This document shows positions 8,638 through 17,400 of a stretch of DNA of 64,000 nucleotides, in pieces. Within the stretch, counting starts at the first letter, position 1. Each line of letters begins with the position of its first letter. The notes below the pieces were generated by a model. That model ran no database searches, had not been told where the DNA came from, and worked only from the letters and a program-made list of their open reading frames with translations. A program made the translations under genes and the position numbers. This stretch comes from Chamaesiphon sp. 341R_metabat_111 (lineage in GTDB: Bacteria; Cyanobacteriota; Cyanobacteriia; Cyanobacteriales; Chamaesiphonaceae), in the NCBI GenBank assembly GCA_025351825.1, contig JANXVE010000023.1:29739-93738 (forward strand), in the 5' to 3' direction.

Positions 8638-9786
8638 CTAGTTGATGTCTAATTCTATGGTGGGAAGGGAGTAAGTATCAGACATTGGATCTCTCAATGA
8701 GAGTAAAACATATTTAAATGATATTTCCTGGGTAGCTTCGTTAAGACTAATTTCTTCAGAAATAACTGCGTTATATGACTTGCTCATCTTAGCTAATTCT
8801 TTGACATTTTCAAATGCGCTATCATCAATTTCTCCTTTATAAGTTTTTCCACTATCATTATCTTTAATCTCAAAAGTCTTACTTCTCTCACTTCCTGCTA
8901 CCCAACGACAGAAAATCTCAAATTCAGTAGGTGGTTCAGGAACGTACTTCGATACTATCTCTAAGGCTCTAACTACCTCTTGATACTTAAATTCAACAGA
9001 GGCTCCTAAGTTTGCATCTAAAGATCCCCACTCTAGGTAGTTATCAGTTTTTGTTTTTTGTAGCGTAGTTAGAAATTTTCTATATCCTGAAGAAACTCTA
9101 TTGCCTAACCTTACTAATGTTTCTTTTAAATGATTTTCATCTTCCTTGCTTGCTACAACTAACTTAAACAACTCCTCAAACGACTCCCTTATCAAAGGCT
9201 TTAACAGTAAATCTAGTTCTTGTTGATCTAGTTGATCTACTTTTGGTTGCTTAGAAGCAAGTCTTAAACCAAAAGATCCTTCGTACATGCCGATAACAGA
9301 AACTTGAGATTGAGAAATTACTTTATCAGGTATTCTACCAATAGCAGGAATCTTGCAATAATAGCCACTTATTCCATTTATTAAATTTTGAAAAGATATC
9401 AAAAGTTCTCCCAGTAACGTAGCTTGTAATTCTCGCTGCTCGACATCTTTGAATTTAAGCTTAAAGTTTAAAATATCTCTATCCTTCTCTTCTGCAAATT
9501 CTTTAGCAGATTTAATAGAGTTAAAAACTTCAGCCTGAGAACGTTGCTCTACAATAGATACAACCTTGATAAGATCGAACATTCTCGATGCAAAATCAGG
9601 AATTTCAACATCTAAAGGTAGAAGAGTAAAAGCATCTCTCTTATCTGGAGTTAAATGTTTTAATATTAAATATTGATCTGTTGATTTTGATTCTACTGCA
9701 ACCCAACTATTACTCTTTAAGTATTCTAAAACTATAGTTGGATTGACTACTTGAAGCTCTTCAAGATCTAAAGTAGATGTTTTCAT
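8638..9786 (-). CDS. Hypothetical protein coupled to the DUF4365 gene
   Basis: 382 residues, soluble, rich in Lys, Glu and Ser, AT-rich codons. No catalytic motif recognised. The N-terminal 100 residues begin with LEELQVVNPTIVLEYLKSNS and contain repeated beta-like segments; the central part (around 200-280) is strongly helical. Its ATG overlaps the TGA of the upstream DUF4365 gene (ATGA), so the two are probably translated in a coupled way and act together. Partner proteins of DUF4365 in other genomes are often uncharacterised; a role in defence is inference from the island context. Confidence 0.75.
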   Translation of the reverse strand: MKTSTLDLEELQVVNPTIVLEYLKSNSWVAVESKSTDQYLILKHLTPDKRDAFTLLPLDVEIPDFASRMFDLIKVVSIVEQRSQAEVFNSIKSAKEFAEEKDRDILNFKLKFKDVEQRELQATLLGELLISFQNLINGISGYYCKIPAIGRIPDKVISQSQVSVIGMYEGSFGLRLASKQPKVDQLDQQELDLLLKPLIRESFEELFKLVVASKEDENHLKETLVRLGNRVSSGYRKFLTTLQKTKTDNYLEWGSLDANLGASVEFKYQEVVRALEIVSKYVPEPPTEFEIFCRWVAGSERSKTFEIKDNDSGKTYKGEIDDSAFENVKELAKMSKSYNAVISEEISLNEATQEISFKYVLLSLRDPMSDTYSLPTIELDIN

Positions 9787-10316
9787 AATTTTTTATCCTC
9801 AGCAATCTGCCGCATGATCTCCTTCAGAACCTCTGAAGAAAGCCTATTTCTCAAAGGAATATTGATTGTTATACTATCTATATTTGTGGTGGACGGTAGC
9901 CCTTTCAATGATATCCAATAACTACTAGCTCTAACTTCTGTTAAGTAAGGATTAGAAGTATTCTTAATCCATTCGTTTATATTGCTTGGAACCAAAACAA
10001 TAATCAGAAGTTGTGGTACGATTGGTCTTGGATGAATTAGTACATTGTAATTTTTTACTTTTAGCTTGAAGTGAATATAATCATCAACAATACAGTCAGC
10101 AGAGGTACATTTTACTTGAGCATCCAATTTGGGATGTAAACAAGCTGATATCTCTCCAGGAACCTCTATCGATAAATCGATTCCAGCATTATCCATCCCC
10201 CTATCCTTTCTTTGACATACATAACCTGCCGTGGAAGACACTGAATATATATAGGAATAACTAAACTCCTCTTTACAGCTATTTAAATCTAATTCCCCAT
10301 TATAAATATTAGTCAT
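9783..10316 (-). CDS. DUF4365-like protein, PD-(D/E)XK nuclease fold likely
   Basis: 177 residues. The N-terminal half has the layout of DUF4365: an early Glu in KEEFSYSYI, then DRGMDNAGIDLSIEVPG, then LDAQVKCTS. The D-(x)n-QVK pattern is typical of the PD-(D/E)XK nuclease core. Such proteins are common in restriction and toxin-like loci. It is the first gene of a two-gene operon with the 382-residue protein, overlapping by four bases. Start ATG at 10316; no strong Shine-Dalgarno sequence. The gene is clearly AT-richer than the comM flanks. Confidence 0.7.
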   Translation of the reverse strand: MTNIYNGELDLNSCKEEFSYSYIYSVSSTAGYVCQRKDRGMDNAGIDLSIEVPGEISACLHPKLDAQVKCTSADCIVDDYIHFKLKVKNYNVLIHPRPIVPQLLIIVLVPSNINEWIKNTSNPYLTEVRASSYWISLKGLPSTTNIDSITINIPLRNRLSSEVLKEIMRQIAEDKKL

Positions 10317-10465
10317 AAATTCGAGGAGAATAACAGCAAATAATTATTTTTCTCACTATATAAATTATCTTTAACTCTAACACAAATAGTCTCTAATTTC
10401 AATCAAATCAAGCATTTTAATTCAATAATTAACAAGTACTTTATCATTCAAAAAGTATGAAAACG

Positions 10466-10804
10466 TCATAATTTTAAAACCTGTTTTATTCTAGTTGCAA
10501 TTTGAAATCTAAGCGATGAGATCAACTTACGTCGAATGACATCTGCAATCTCAAGCTGGGACATTCCAAGGTTCAGAGGTTCGGGACTGTTATATCGATA
10601 TAGTCGATCTCTGATTTTGACCAAAACTAGCAGCTCCTCAACAATGCCCGAACGATGGACGATCTGTTCCTGCCACATTCCCATTGAGCCAGGAACGAGG
10701 CAGAACAGCCTTATATTCTGGTAATTGGCAATATTGCCATTGAACTCTGTCAGATGAGGATGAGGAAGCATACAGAAGGCTGGGAGGTAGGCAGGTAGAT
10801 CCAA
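10466..10804 (-). CDS. Small hypothetical protein of an island repeat family
   Basis: Up to 112 residues. The outermost start is TTG at 10804; ATGs at 10771 and 10687 are alternatives. No known domain. Visible segments are LTEFNGNIANYQNIRLFCLVP, a Trp-containing MWQEQIVHRSG and RLYRYNSPE; the last third is basic. The 5' region is duplicated at 8251-8455. The TTG start sits inside a 21-bp perfect inverted repeat (10784-10833), so translation from there would meet a strong hairpin, which favours the internal ATG. Confidence 0.45.
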   Translation of the reverse strand: MDLPAYLPAFCMLPHPHLTEFNGNIANYQNIRLFCLVPGSMGMWQEQIVHRSGIVEELLVLVKIRDRLYRYNSPEPLNLGMSQLEIADVIRRKLISSLRFQIATRIKQVLKL

Positions 10805-10868
10805 GTTAACCTTTGGATCTACCTGCCTACCTCAGCAAAATAGCTACTTCTTTAGTTTTTAGCTTGTT
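10659..10868. repeat. Diverged direct repeat, second copy, with a 21-bp palindrome
   Basis: Matches 8251-8455 from ACGATCTG to the conserved GCAAAATAGCTACTT near the end. Within this copy 10784-10804 and 10813-10833 are perfect inverted arms of 21 bases (beginning GAGGTAGGCAGG) around the loop GTTAACCT. The other copy lacks this perfect palindrome. Confidence 0.75.
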
Positions 10869-11134
10869 CTATGTCTCATTTCAGCATTCACTTTATTAAA
10901 GTCAACGCTGAAACACGTCTGTATCACTAGTGTCGCCCCAAAATTGAGAGATCTTGCATCAGCTCTGTTTTCTGCTAAAACTTGCTCTAATTCTTCATAA
11001 GTCCAGAGACTGTAATGAACTATCTTCTCTAAAAGAAATTTTACCGAGCGTCCAGCAAAAACGTCAATCTGCTCCGTTCGCCACCATCGCGTTGACTGAA
11101 CGCGATGAAAAAAATTGGCACCCCGACCGATCAA
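10859..11134 (-). CDS. Doubtful small ORF
   Basis: 91 codons from a TTG start. The segment RWWRTEQID recalls YRWRRTEMV of the 7492-7842 product, and TYEELEQVLAENRAD looks protein-like, so it may be a relic of a related gene. There is no good start signal and no recognised domain. Confidence 0.28.
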   Translation of the reverse strand: MIGRGANFFHRVQSTRWWRTEQIDVFAGRSVKFLLEKIVHYSLWTYEELEQVLAENRADARSLNFGATLVIQTCFSVDFNKVNAEMRHRTS

Positions 11135-11165
11135 ACGATATGAGAGCTATCGGTCTACTTATAAA

Positions 11166-11558
11166 TTACTCTAGTTCGCCTTCAGATACTTTTATTTTTG
11201 CACCCATATTTAAAAATTCAGTAAATAAATCTAATTTTGTATAGTCAATCTCAAGATCTGTCATTCTAGCTCCTCCTACCTCAAGCATCCATATTTCTGT
11301 AGGTAAAGAACCGCCTCCTCCTAAAGGATCAAACTCACTGCCGCCGTATGCAATCTCAAGCATATCTTCAGTTATTATAAATGTAATAAACCTCATTGTA
11401 TTATAATTATTATCTCCATTCCTATACACAATACCAAACTGATAAGATGCATCAGGAGTAACTTGAGGTAATTTGTTTAAAGCGTCCAAAGCTTTGTTTA
11501 AGATCATACTTTGTATAGAATCAATTCTAGGATTATCGATCAATTTTTTTTGCAGCAT
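11166..11558 (-). CDS. Hypothetical protein
   Basis: 130 residues, acidic, AT-rich gene. A helical beginning (SMILNKALDALNKLP) is followed by beta-like segments (SYQFGIVYRNGD, TMRFITFIITEDMLEIAYGG), a Gly-rich turn (DPLGGGGSLP) and a terminal acidic part. This resembles the size and layout of immunity or inhibitor-type small proteins, but no family was recognised. No partner gene is adjacent. The first codon is TTG or ATG near 11558; the exact start is uncertain. Confidence 0.5.
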   Translation of the reverse strand: MLQKKLIDNPRIDSIQSMILNKALDALNKLPQVTPDASYQFGIVYRNGDNNYNTMRFITFIITEDMLEIAYGGSEFDPLGGGGSLPTEIWMLEVGGARMTDLEIDYTKLDLFTEFLNMGAKIKVSEGELE

Positions 11559-11909
11559 CTATAGCTAGGCGAATTGCTTCATAATCTTCATCTTGAATAT
11601 CAAACATTGATTTTATTAATTAGGACTAGGAGAGATGATTATTTAAAAAAGTCTTAAAACAGAAAGGAAGTAGTCTAGAGTCCATACATAGAGTGATTTT
11701 AAAATGTAGCCTTTTGTTTTAAGAAAGAACGTTTTATATGATATCACATACAGCGCATTCGCAATAATAGCGATCGCAGAAATAAATAATAATTAAGCAA
11801 CTAATCTATAATACTTTATTGGAGAAGACAATATTGAGGTATTTTTCCCTGAAATTATAAAATTGGAGATTTTACTGTGCTTATTTATTTATGACAATTT
11901 TTGTAGCCG
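11559..11909. other. AT-rich spacer without gene
   Basis: 351 bases with long A/T runs and one HIP1 octamer (11770-11777). No ORF with coding character, no hairpin terminator seen. Confidence 0.5.
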
Positions 11910-12221
11910 CTATTTTCTGTTAGCATACAAAATAACATCTTTAATAACCAATTTCTGAATAGCGGAAATAAAAATTTCCGTCATTGTGTAATTTGGTTGT
12001 TTTTCTTTCATTGGAAGTAAAATATTTAATTCATCTGCATCTTTCGCATAAAAATTTCTACCATAATTAAATTGCCCATTACAAGATGATTTATGAATTG
12101 CAGTCGTTACAAAAATTGATGCTAGCTTTGGCAAATATTCAGTATGTACAACAGTAATATGGTCATCTCCCCCATGTTTGTAATTAAAAAAGCTAATAAA
12201 GAAATAAGCAAGATTGTTAAA
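11910..12221 (-). pseudogene. Remnant of a restriction specificity (S/TRD) domain
   Basis: The frame is open from after a TAG (12222-12224) to 11910, about 103 codons, with no proper start. The translation contains LASIFVTTAIHKSS, QFNYGRNFYAKDADEL and NILLPMKEKQPNYTMTEIF. This matches the C-terminal part of target-recognition subunits of type I or BcgI-like systems, where a Y-G-R segment precedes a short LP motif and a final helix. The upstream part is lost next to the transposase remnant. It is probably what is left of a second restriction system. Confidence 0.6.
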
Positions 12222-12696
12222 CTAGAATTCGAGCAATCATCGTTAGCACTCAATCAAGTTAGAGAAATTCAATCTAAATTAAAATATCATTAATTAATCG
12301 ATATTGAGACTTCTAAACAAACGAACAAGAAGGCACAAGAAATTTATAATATTGCTTGCAAATTGGTAGAAAACAGAAAAATAATTGATGAAATCAAGAA
12401 TCAATCTGGAAGATTTATTTTAGCAACTAATATATTAAGCGAAACTGAATTAATTTCAGCAGAGATATTAGTTGCATATAAGAAGCAAAAGTCTTGTGAA
12501 AGAAGATTTAGATTTCTCAAGGATCCATTATTTTTTTGCAGATAGCTTATTCGTTAAGAATCCCAAAAGAGTAGAAACAATGATGATGTTAATGGGATTA
12601 AGCCTTTTAGTTTATACAGTTGGACAGAGAGCAATAAGAAATAATCTTCAAGCCAGGAAATCTTGCGTGAAAAATCAACTAAACTGGAAAATTTGA
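12171..12696 (+). pseudogene. IS1634-family transposase remnant
   Basis: The translation across two frames contains SGRFILATNILSETEL, CERRFRFLKDPLFF, ADSLFVKNPKRVETM and LLVYTVGQRAIRNNL, the C-terminal hallmarks of IS1634-family DDE transposases. An in-frame TAA lies near 12297. A run of seven T at 12531-12537 breaks the frame; six T would restore it. The N-terminal part with most of the catalytic domain is missing and the end is cut. I could not find terminal inverted repeats. Confidence 0.8.
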
Positions 12697-12729
12697 TTAA
12701 TCCGAGAATTTTAGAGGTAATGGATTAGA

Positions 12730-13182
12730 TTAGCTAACTTCAAAAACAGGATTTGGTTCGATGACACACCACTCATGATAGAGAATCGTTAACCAAAAAC
12801 CTTCTCCAACTACTCGATCGCAAACAGCGAGAAAACCGATATCAGACCAATTGCTGCCAAAAGTCGTATCTGTCAGAAATATCGTCACAGAGTTGCCATC
12901 GGCACTCCAGATCGTTCTACCAATCTCAACATTAGGATGATATTTGCGAGGAATTAGCAATGGGACAGGGCGATCGTCGATCATCATAAACTCTGGAACA
13001 TCCTCAATTTTACGAGTAAATGGTGGATAATCTGGACGATTGGCAAAGACAAATGGTTCTGAATCATCATCAATAAGGCAATGCCAATCCCACGGACTTT
13101 CATGCCTTCCCACAATCCGATCCCATCGTACTTTGGCAATTTTTTGACGTGTCGCCTCGGATAAGTCTGCTAACTTCATCAA
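12730..13182 (-). CDS. Conserved-looking hypothetical protein
   Basis: 150 residues, ATG at 13182 (a second Met follows immediately). It starts with a short helical part (ADLSEATRQKIAKVRWDRIVG) and continues with beta-rich segments (FMMIDDRPVPLLIPRKYHPN, SVTIFLTDTTFG, WLTILYHEWCVIEPNP). Base composition is like the chromosomal flanks, unlike the AT-rich cargo to its left. No family recognised. An immunity-type or SMI1-like role cannot be excluded. Confidence 0.6.
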   Translation of the reverse strand: MMKLADLSEATRQKIAKVRWDRIVGRHESPWDWHCLIDDDSEPFVFANRPDYPPFTRKIEDVPEFMMIDDRPVPLLIPRKYHPNVEIGRTIWSADGNSVTIFLTDTTFGSNWSDIGFLAVCDRVVGEGFWLTILYHEWCVIEPNPVFEVS

Positions 13183-13235
13183 AATCTCCGATTTTTGGCT
13201 AGTGGAATTAACTAAATTCTATCCCGATCGTTAAT

Positions 13236-13415
13236 TTATTTATATTCACATCTTGAAGCTGACTGCTGTTCTAAACAATTCTCTAATAACCAAACGCGAT
13301 ATAGCTTCTTAAACCTAATCGGATTAATAATCAGTGTAGCTGTCGGATGCCCGATCGGTTGCCACAAGAATGCAACCCAAGGAAATCTCACTTTAGCTGA
13401 ATCACGATCGAGCAT
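13236..13415 (-). CDS. Short ORF of 59 residues, hypothetical
   Basis: ATG at 13413-13415, stop TAA at 13236-13238. The product (MLDRDSAKVRFPWVAFL at the start, then PIGHPTATLIINPIRFKK and YRVWLLENCLEQQ) has a convincing mix of conserved-type residues and codons. No family recognised. It lies upstream of the 150-residue gene on the same strand, 53 bases away. Confidence 0.4.
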   Translation of the reverse strand: MLDRDSAKVRFPWVAFLWQPIGHPTATLIINPIRFKKLYRVWLLENCLEQQSASRCEYK

Positions 13416-13552
13416 ATATTTTCCAAAATCTTGTGACCTAATTCTATATTTTTAATAGAATCGGTTGAATCAGCTATTTGTCATAAATATTCCAACCCAA
13501 TTCTATTAAGGCTGCTATCTCTAAGCCGATCTTCGTTTTATTGCTACACTGC

Positions 13553-14006
13553 ATGAAATCGATATTTATCAAACACCATTACCTTATCGTGTCAACTCCT
13601 AAGTCAAGCACACTAGATTCATCAGTTGCACCCCAAGTTTCTTTAACTGGAGTGATAGAGCGGATTACCTTTCATTCTGAAGAAAGTGGCTATACTGTCG
13701 CTCGATTGCAAATACCCCGCGCTCATGACTTAGTAACGATCGTCGGCAACTTCGCTAATATCCGAGCGGAACAGACTCTCCAACTCCAGGGCACTTGGAA
13801 AGAACATCTCCAGTATGGTCAGCAATTTCAGGTGATTAAATACAGCGAAACCAAACCTGCCACGCTGACAGGGATTGAGAAGTATCTGGGTAGTGGCTTG
13901 ATTAAATGTCGGCCCTGTCACTGCCAAACGAATTGTCGCTCATTTTAATCTGGACACTCTCGAAATTATCGAACAGGATAGCGATCGCAGCTACAACAAA
14001 GGCTGA
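13553..14006 (+). pseudogene. recD2 fragment (RecD-like helicase N-terminus), frameshifted
   Basis: The frame encodes VSLTGVIERITFHSEESGYT, DLVTIVGNFANI and KPATLTGIEKYLGSGLIK, the OB-like N-terminal domain of RecD2 helicases. At about 13908 two bases appear to be missing (AAA then TGTCGG). In the next frame the protein continues with GPVTAKRIVAHFNLDTLEIIEQ. After a HIP1 site at 13981-13988 the RecD2 sequence ends and exonuclease VII sequence begins. All helicase motifs are absent, so this is a relic. Start candidates are ATG 13553 and GTG 13589. Confidence 0.78.
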
Positions 14007-14248
14007 AACTGGCGATCTCCAGACGATTGCAAGTCGCCCAACAAGAACAGTTAAGATTGACAGAGCGATGTCAAGCTCTCTATCCGAGATGGGTGTTGAA
14101 ACGAGGATACGCACTAGTGCGGGATAATAGTGGGGCGATCGTCCGCAATAGTGAAAATTTAGTAATTGGAGCGGAGTTATCGATCCAATTTGGCAATGGT
14201 CAAGCAAAAGTTAGCATAGTTGAAATTGATGATGGCAAAGAAGACTGA
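13982..14248 (+). pseudogene. xseA fragment (exonuclease VII large subunit C-terminus)
   Basis: Open from after a TAG (13979-13981) to TGA at 14246-14248. The 88 residues (LQQRLKLAISRRLQVA, ALYPRWVLKRGYALVRD) are the coiled-coil end and C-terminal domain of XseA, including the conserved L-x-R-G-Y-x-x-V segment. The catalytic and OB domains are missing. Its stop overlaps the start of xseB as in intact xseAB operons. Confidence 0.8.
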
Positions 14249-14438
14249 GTGGAACTATGAGGCGACAGTCGCACAAGTCGAGCAAATACTAGGAGAAATT
14301 GAAGATGGCGATCTGGAATTAAACGATGTGTTCAGTCAATTTTCAAAAGCAGTGGAATCATTGCAGCAATGTGAAAATTTTTTAGCCCAACAGCGAGAAC
14401 AGGTTGAATTATTACTAGAAAACTTAGTGGATACTTAA
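14229..14438 (+). CDS. xseB: Exonuclease VII small subunit
   Basis: About 69 residues (ATG at 14229 or 14232): TEWNYEATVAQVEQILGEIE, DGDLELNDVFSQFSKAVESL and a final helical part ending in ENLVDT. This is the full length of XseB, a two-helix protein that binds several copies per XseA and is needed for exonuclease VII activity on single-stranded DNA. It overlaps the xseA remnant by about 18 bases. With its large subunit reduced to a C-terminal piece, it can only work with an XseA encoded elsewhere. It converges with the nuclease-helicase gene, nine bases apart. Confidence 0.85.
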   Translation: MMAKKTEWNYEATVAQVEQILGEIEDGDLELNDVFSQFSKAVESLQQCENFLAQQREQVELLLENLVDT

Positions 14439-14446
14439 TTCCGATC

Positions 14447-17400
14447 TTACCGTTGAAAACTGTTTGTGATCTTACAAAATAAATTAACCAGTCGAGCCTG
14501 TTCCAGTGTCGAGCATAAGGTCTTGGCTAAAGCTGGGCTACCCACCACGATCGATAGGCACTGAGCGCGGGAAATAGCCACATTCAGACGATGACGGTTA
14601 AACAGAAATTCCAATCCGCGTGGTGCGGTTTCACTACTACTAGAGGACATAGAAAGAATTAAAATCGGAGCTTCTTGTCCTTGAAATTTGTCTACAGTGC
14701 CAATTCTCGCCCGATTGCCCAATCTGTCTTGCAGCTTGCGAACCTGAAGATTGTATGGAGCCACGATCAAAATATCCTCAGCCTGAATCGTCGATTGCCG
14801 TTTGCCTCGATCGCTAGTAAACGAATGTCCCAACAGTTTGGCGATTAATTGGTCGATCGCATCAACTTCTTCTTTGCTCGATTGTTGATTATCTCTGTGT
14901 GCTACAGGGATAAACAAGATGCCATTTCCCTGACTACCGTTTGGCTCTACTAAGGTTGTGATGCAGTGAGTGTGGGTCTGCTGGGCTGACTGGAGCCGAC
15001 CTTCATAGATTGCTTCCGAGATCGGCTGACAAATACTAGGGTGCATCCGGTAGCTAGTATCAAGGAAAATCCCCAGATGTTCGGGAATTGTATCTAGACC
15101 ATTGAGGAAATAATTCAGTGCTGACTGACCGCTTTCCCCTGGATGAGTAGCTTGAATGGGTTGCTCTAACTGCATGGGGTCGCCAATGAGAATCAGGTTA
15201 TGGGCACAACGAGCGATCGCGAGTAAATTAGCCAGAGACATTTGCCCTGCTTCATCGATAAACAGATAGTCAAATTTCTCGACAGCTTCCGCTCTACAAA
15301 GCTGGAATGCTGTGGCACCAACCATTTGATATATGGGCGGTGAAGTATCTTTGATACTATCCCTGAACTTAATCGTCGGATACTGAAATATTTCATCCTC
15401 CTTATCCCCGCCAATTTTGGCAGCTTGAAAGTTAAACCCTGCCTCGATCGCGCACTTTGCTACTCTGCCCATCAAATTAGTAATTACCTGATGACTATTG
15501 GCACAGACGGCGATCGATTTACCCATTTTGAGCAAGTGTAAAATCGTCTGAGCGCAAGTGTAAGTCTTACCACTACCTGGTGGGCCTTGAATACAGAGAG
15601 TACTCTGGTGCAGATTGGCAACGATTCGAGTGGTTGCTGCTAGTAGATCCTCATTTTTTGAGATGAGGGGATGACCCGATGTTACGTCTTGAATGCGGGG
15701 TGACTCACGATCTAAGAAGTTTTGCAGAGCTGGTTGAAGCGTATTCGATTCCGACCAATCTTTGACGGTTTCGAGAATCGAATTGCTAAGTTCTGTGGTT
15801 TTGATAAAGTTGCAACCTACGAGGCTGGTGCGGTTTGGTGGCTCCCAGCCTGGTTCTTGTTGCTGAATATCTTTGAGAGTTTTTTCAGAAATGCTAATGG
15901 AGACAGTCCCTTGCTGAAGATCGAGGCTGTCGAGCTTGCATCCTTTTTGCTTTTGCTCTGGGGAGAACCAACAAGAGGTTCCATCTTTGAGCTTTGTTTC
16001 TTGTGGGTCAAAGTGGTATTCAAATGCTAGGGATCGACTTTTGGGAGTGGGTTTGAACGGCGGTCGGTCGGTACGTTCTAATCCGGCGAGACAATCTAGC
16101 TCGGTGTAGAGGTCTGCTTCATCGGCTTCTAGCCATTCAAAACGCTGCCACCAGAAGGGCTTGGCTTCCCGCTTGTGGAATAGTAATGAATGGGCGAGTA
16201 AGGTTTGAATGCGGCTTGCTGCTGGAGATTGGTCTTCACTAGTGGCTAGGAGCTGTGCCGCGAGTACGTCTGCTTCATCTAACTTTTCTGGTGCTGCTGC
16301 TGGAGTGTCGTGAGATTTCGACACATAGGTAATGCTGTGTTCCACTTGGATTCCCCTGAGCCAATTTACTAGCTCTTCGGTCGATTCACAGTCAACGCGA
16401 TTGTAATCGCGGATCTCTGCCAAGATCGGCGATAGGTTGGGTCGATTACCTTCAGAACTCTGAATCCAATCGAAGTATTGAACCACAGAATCTAGGGCAT
16501 TTTTTACTTCTTCCGAGCGTTGGCGACCATACAATGGTTCTAGTTTTTTGATTGAATAACTAGGCTGACCGACAAATAACCCTTGGCGGACAATTTGGAA
16601 CAGGTCGATAAAGACCTCTGCCCTGAGCAGGTTATCTACCTGGTGTTCGCGGGTAGCATACTTAGACATCAGCCGCTTGAGCGCGATCGTTTCATAAGCA
16701 GCATAGTGATAAATGTGCATGTGCGGATCTTGTTGCCAACGGTGGTAAACCCAATCGATAAATTGCTCGAATGCCAGTTTTTCGGCTGGGAGATCGTGTG
16801 CCCACCAATCATGAAACTGACCATTTGGAACAGAAATAGCTCCAAATAAATACTCTAAGCCACCTGATACCAGCGGATAGCCCTCCATATCGAAATACAC
16901 ATCCAAGATACTAGGAGGCGGTAAAGTAGCTAAACCACGGGGTGATTCATCGGGAAGTAGGGGGATAATTTGATATTGAACCTGTCCTTTTTGGATCGTG
17001 GCTTGCTGGAGTCTCGCTTGAGTAGCTAGTCGGTGAAATATTACCGGATTGAGATGAGGAATTGTGGCTTGAGGATCGGTAGTGGCTAATTGCTGGAAAG
17101 TTTTAATCCCAGCTTCTTCCAACTTACTAATTTGGCTGCGAGTAATATTGGCAACTTGGGAGAGATGATCGCGGTCGAGTAGCATCTGCTCCGCGTAGCT
17201 CTGCCATTGCCCGTGTTCACCTGGAGCGGGTAATGGCATTCGGTCGGAATCGAATGCTGCCATAAACTCCAAGAAGGATTTACGGACTTGCTGATAGTAG
17301 TAAAAGTATTGCTCTGTAGAATGAGATTGAATTTCCCCATCGCCGAGCAACAACTGAAATTCTGATGGTCTGATCCCTTGAATGTGTTCGATTAGATCGC

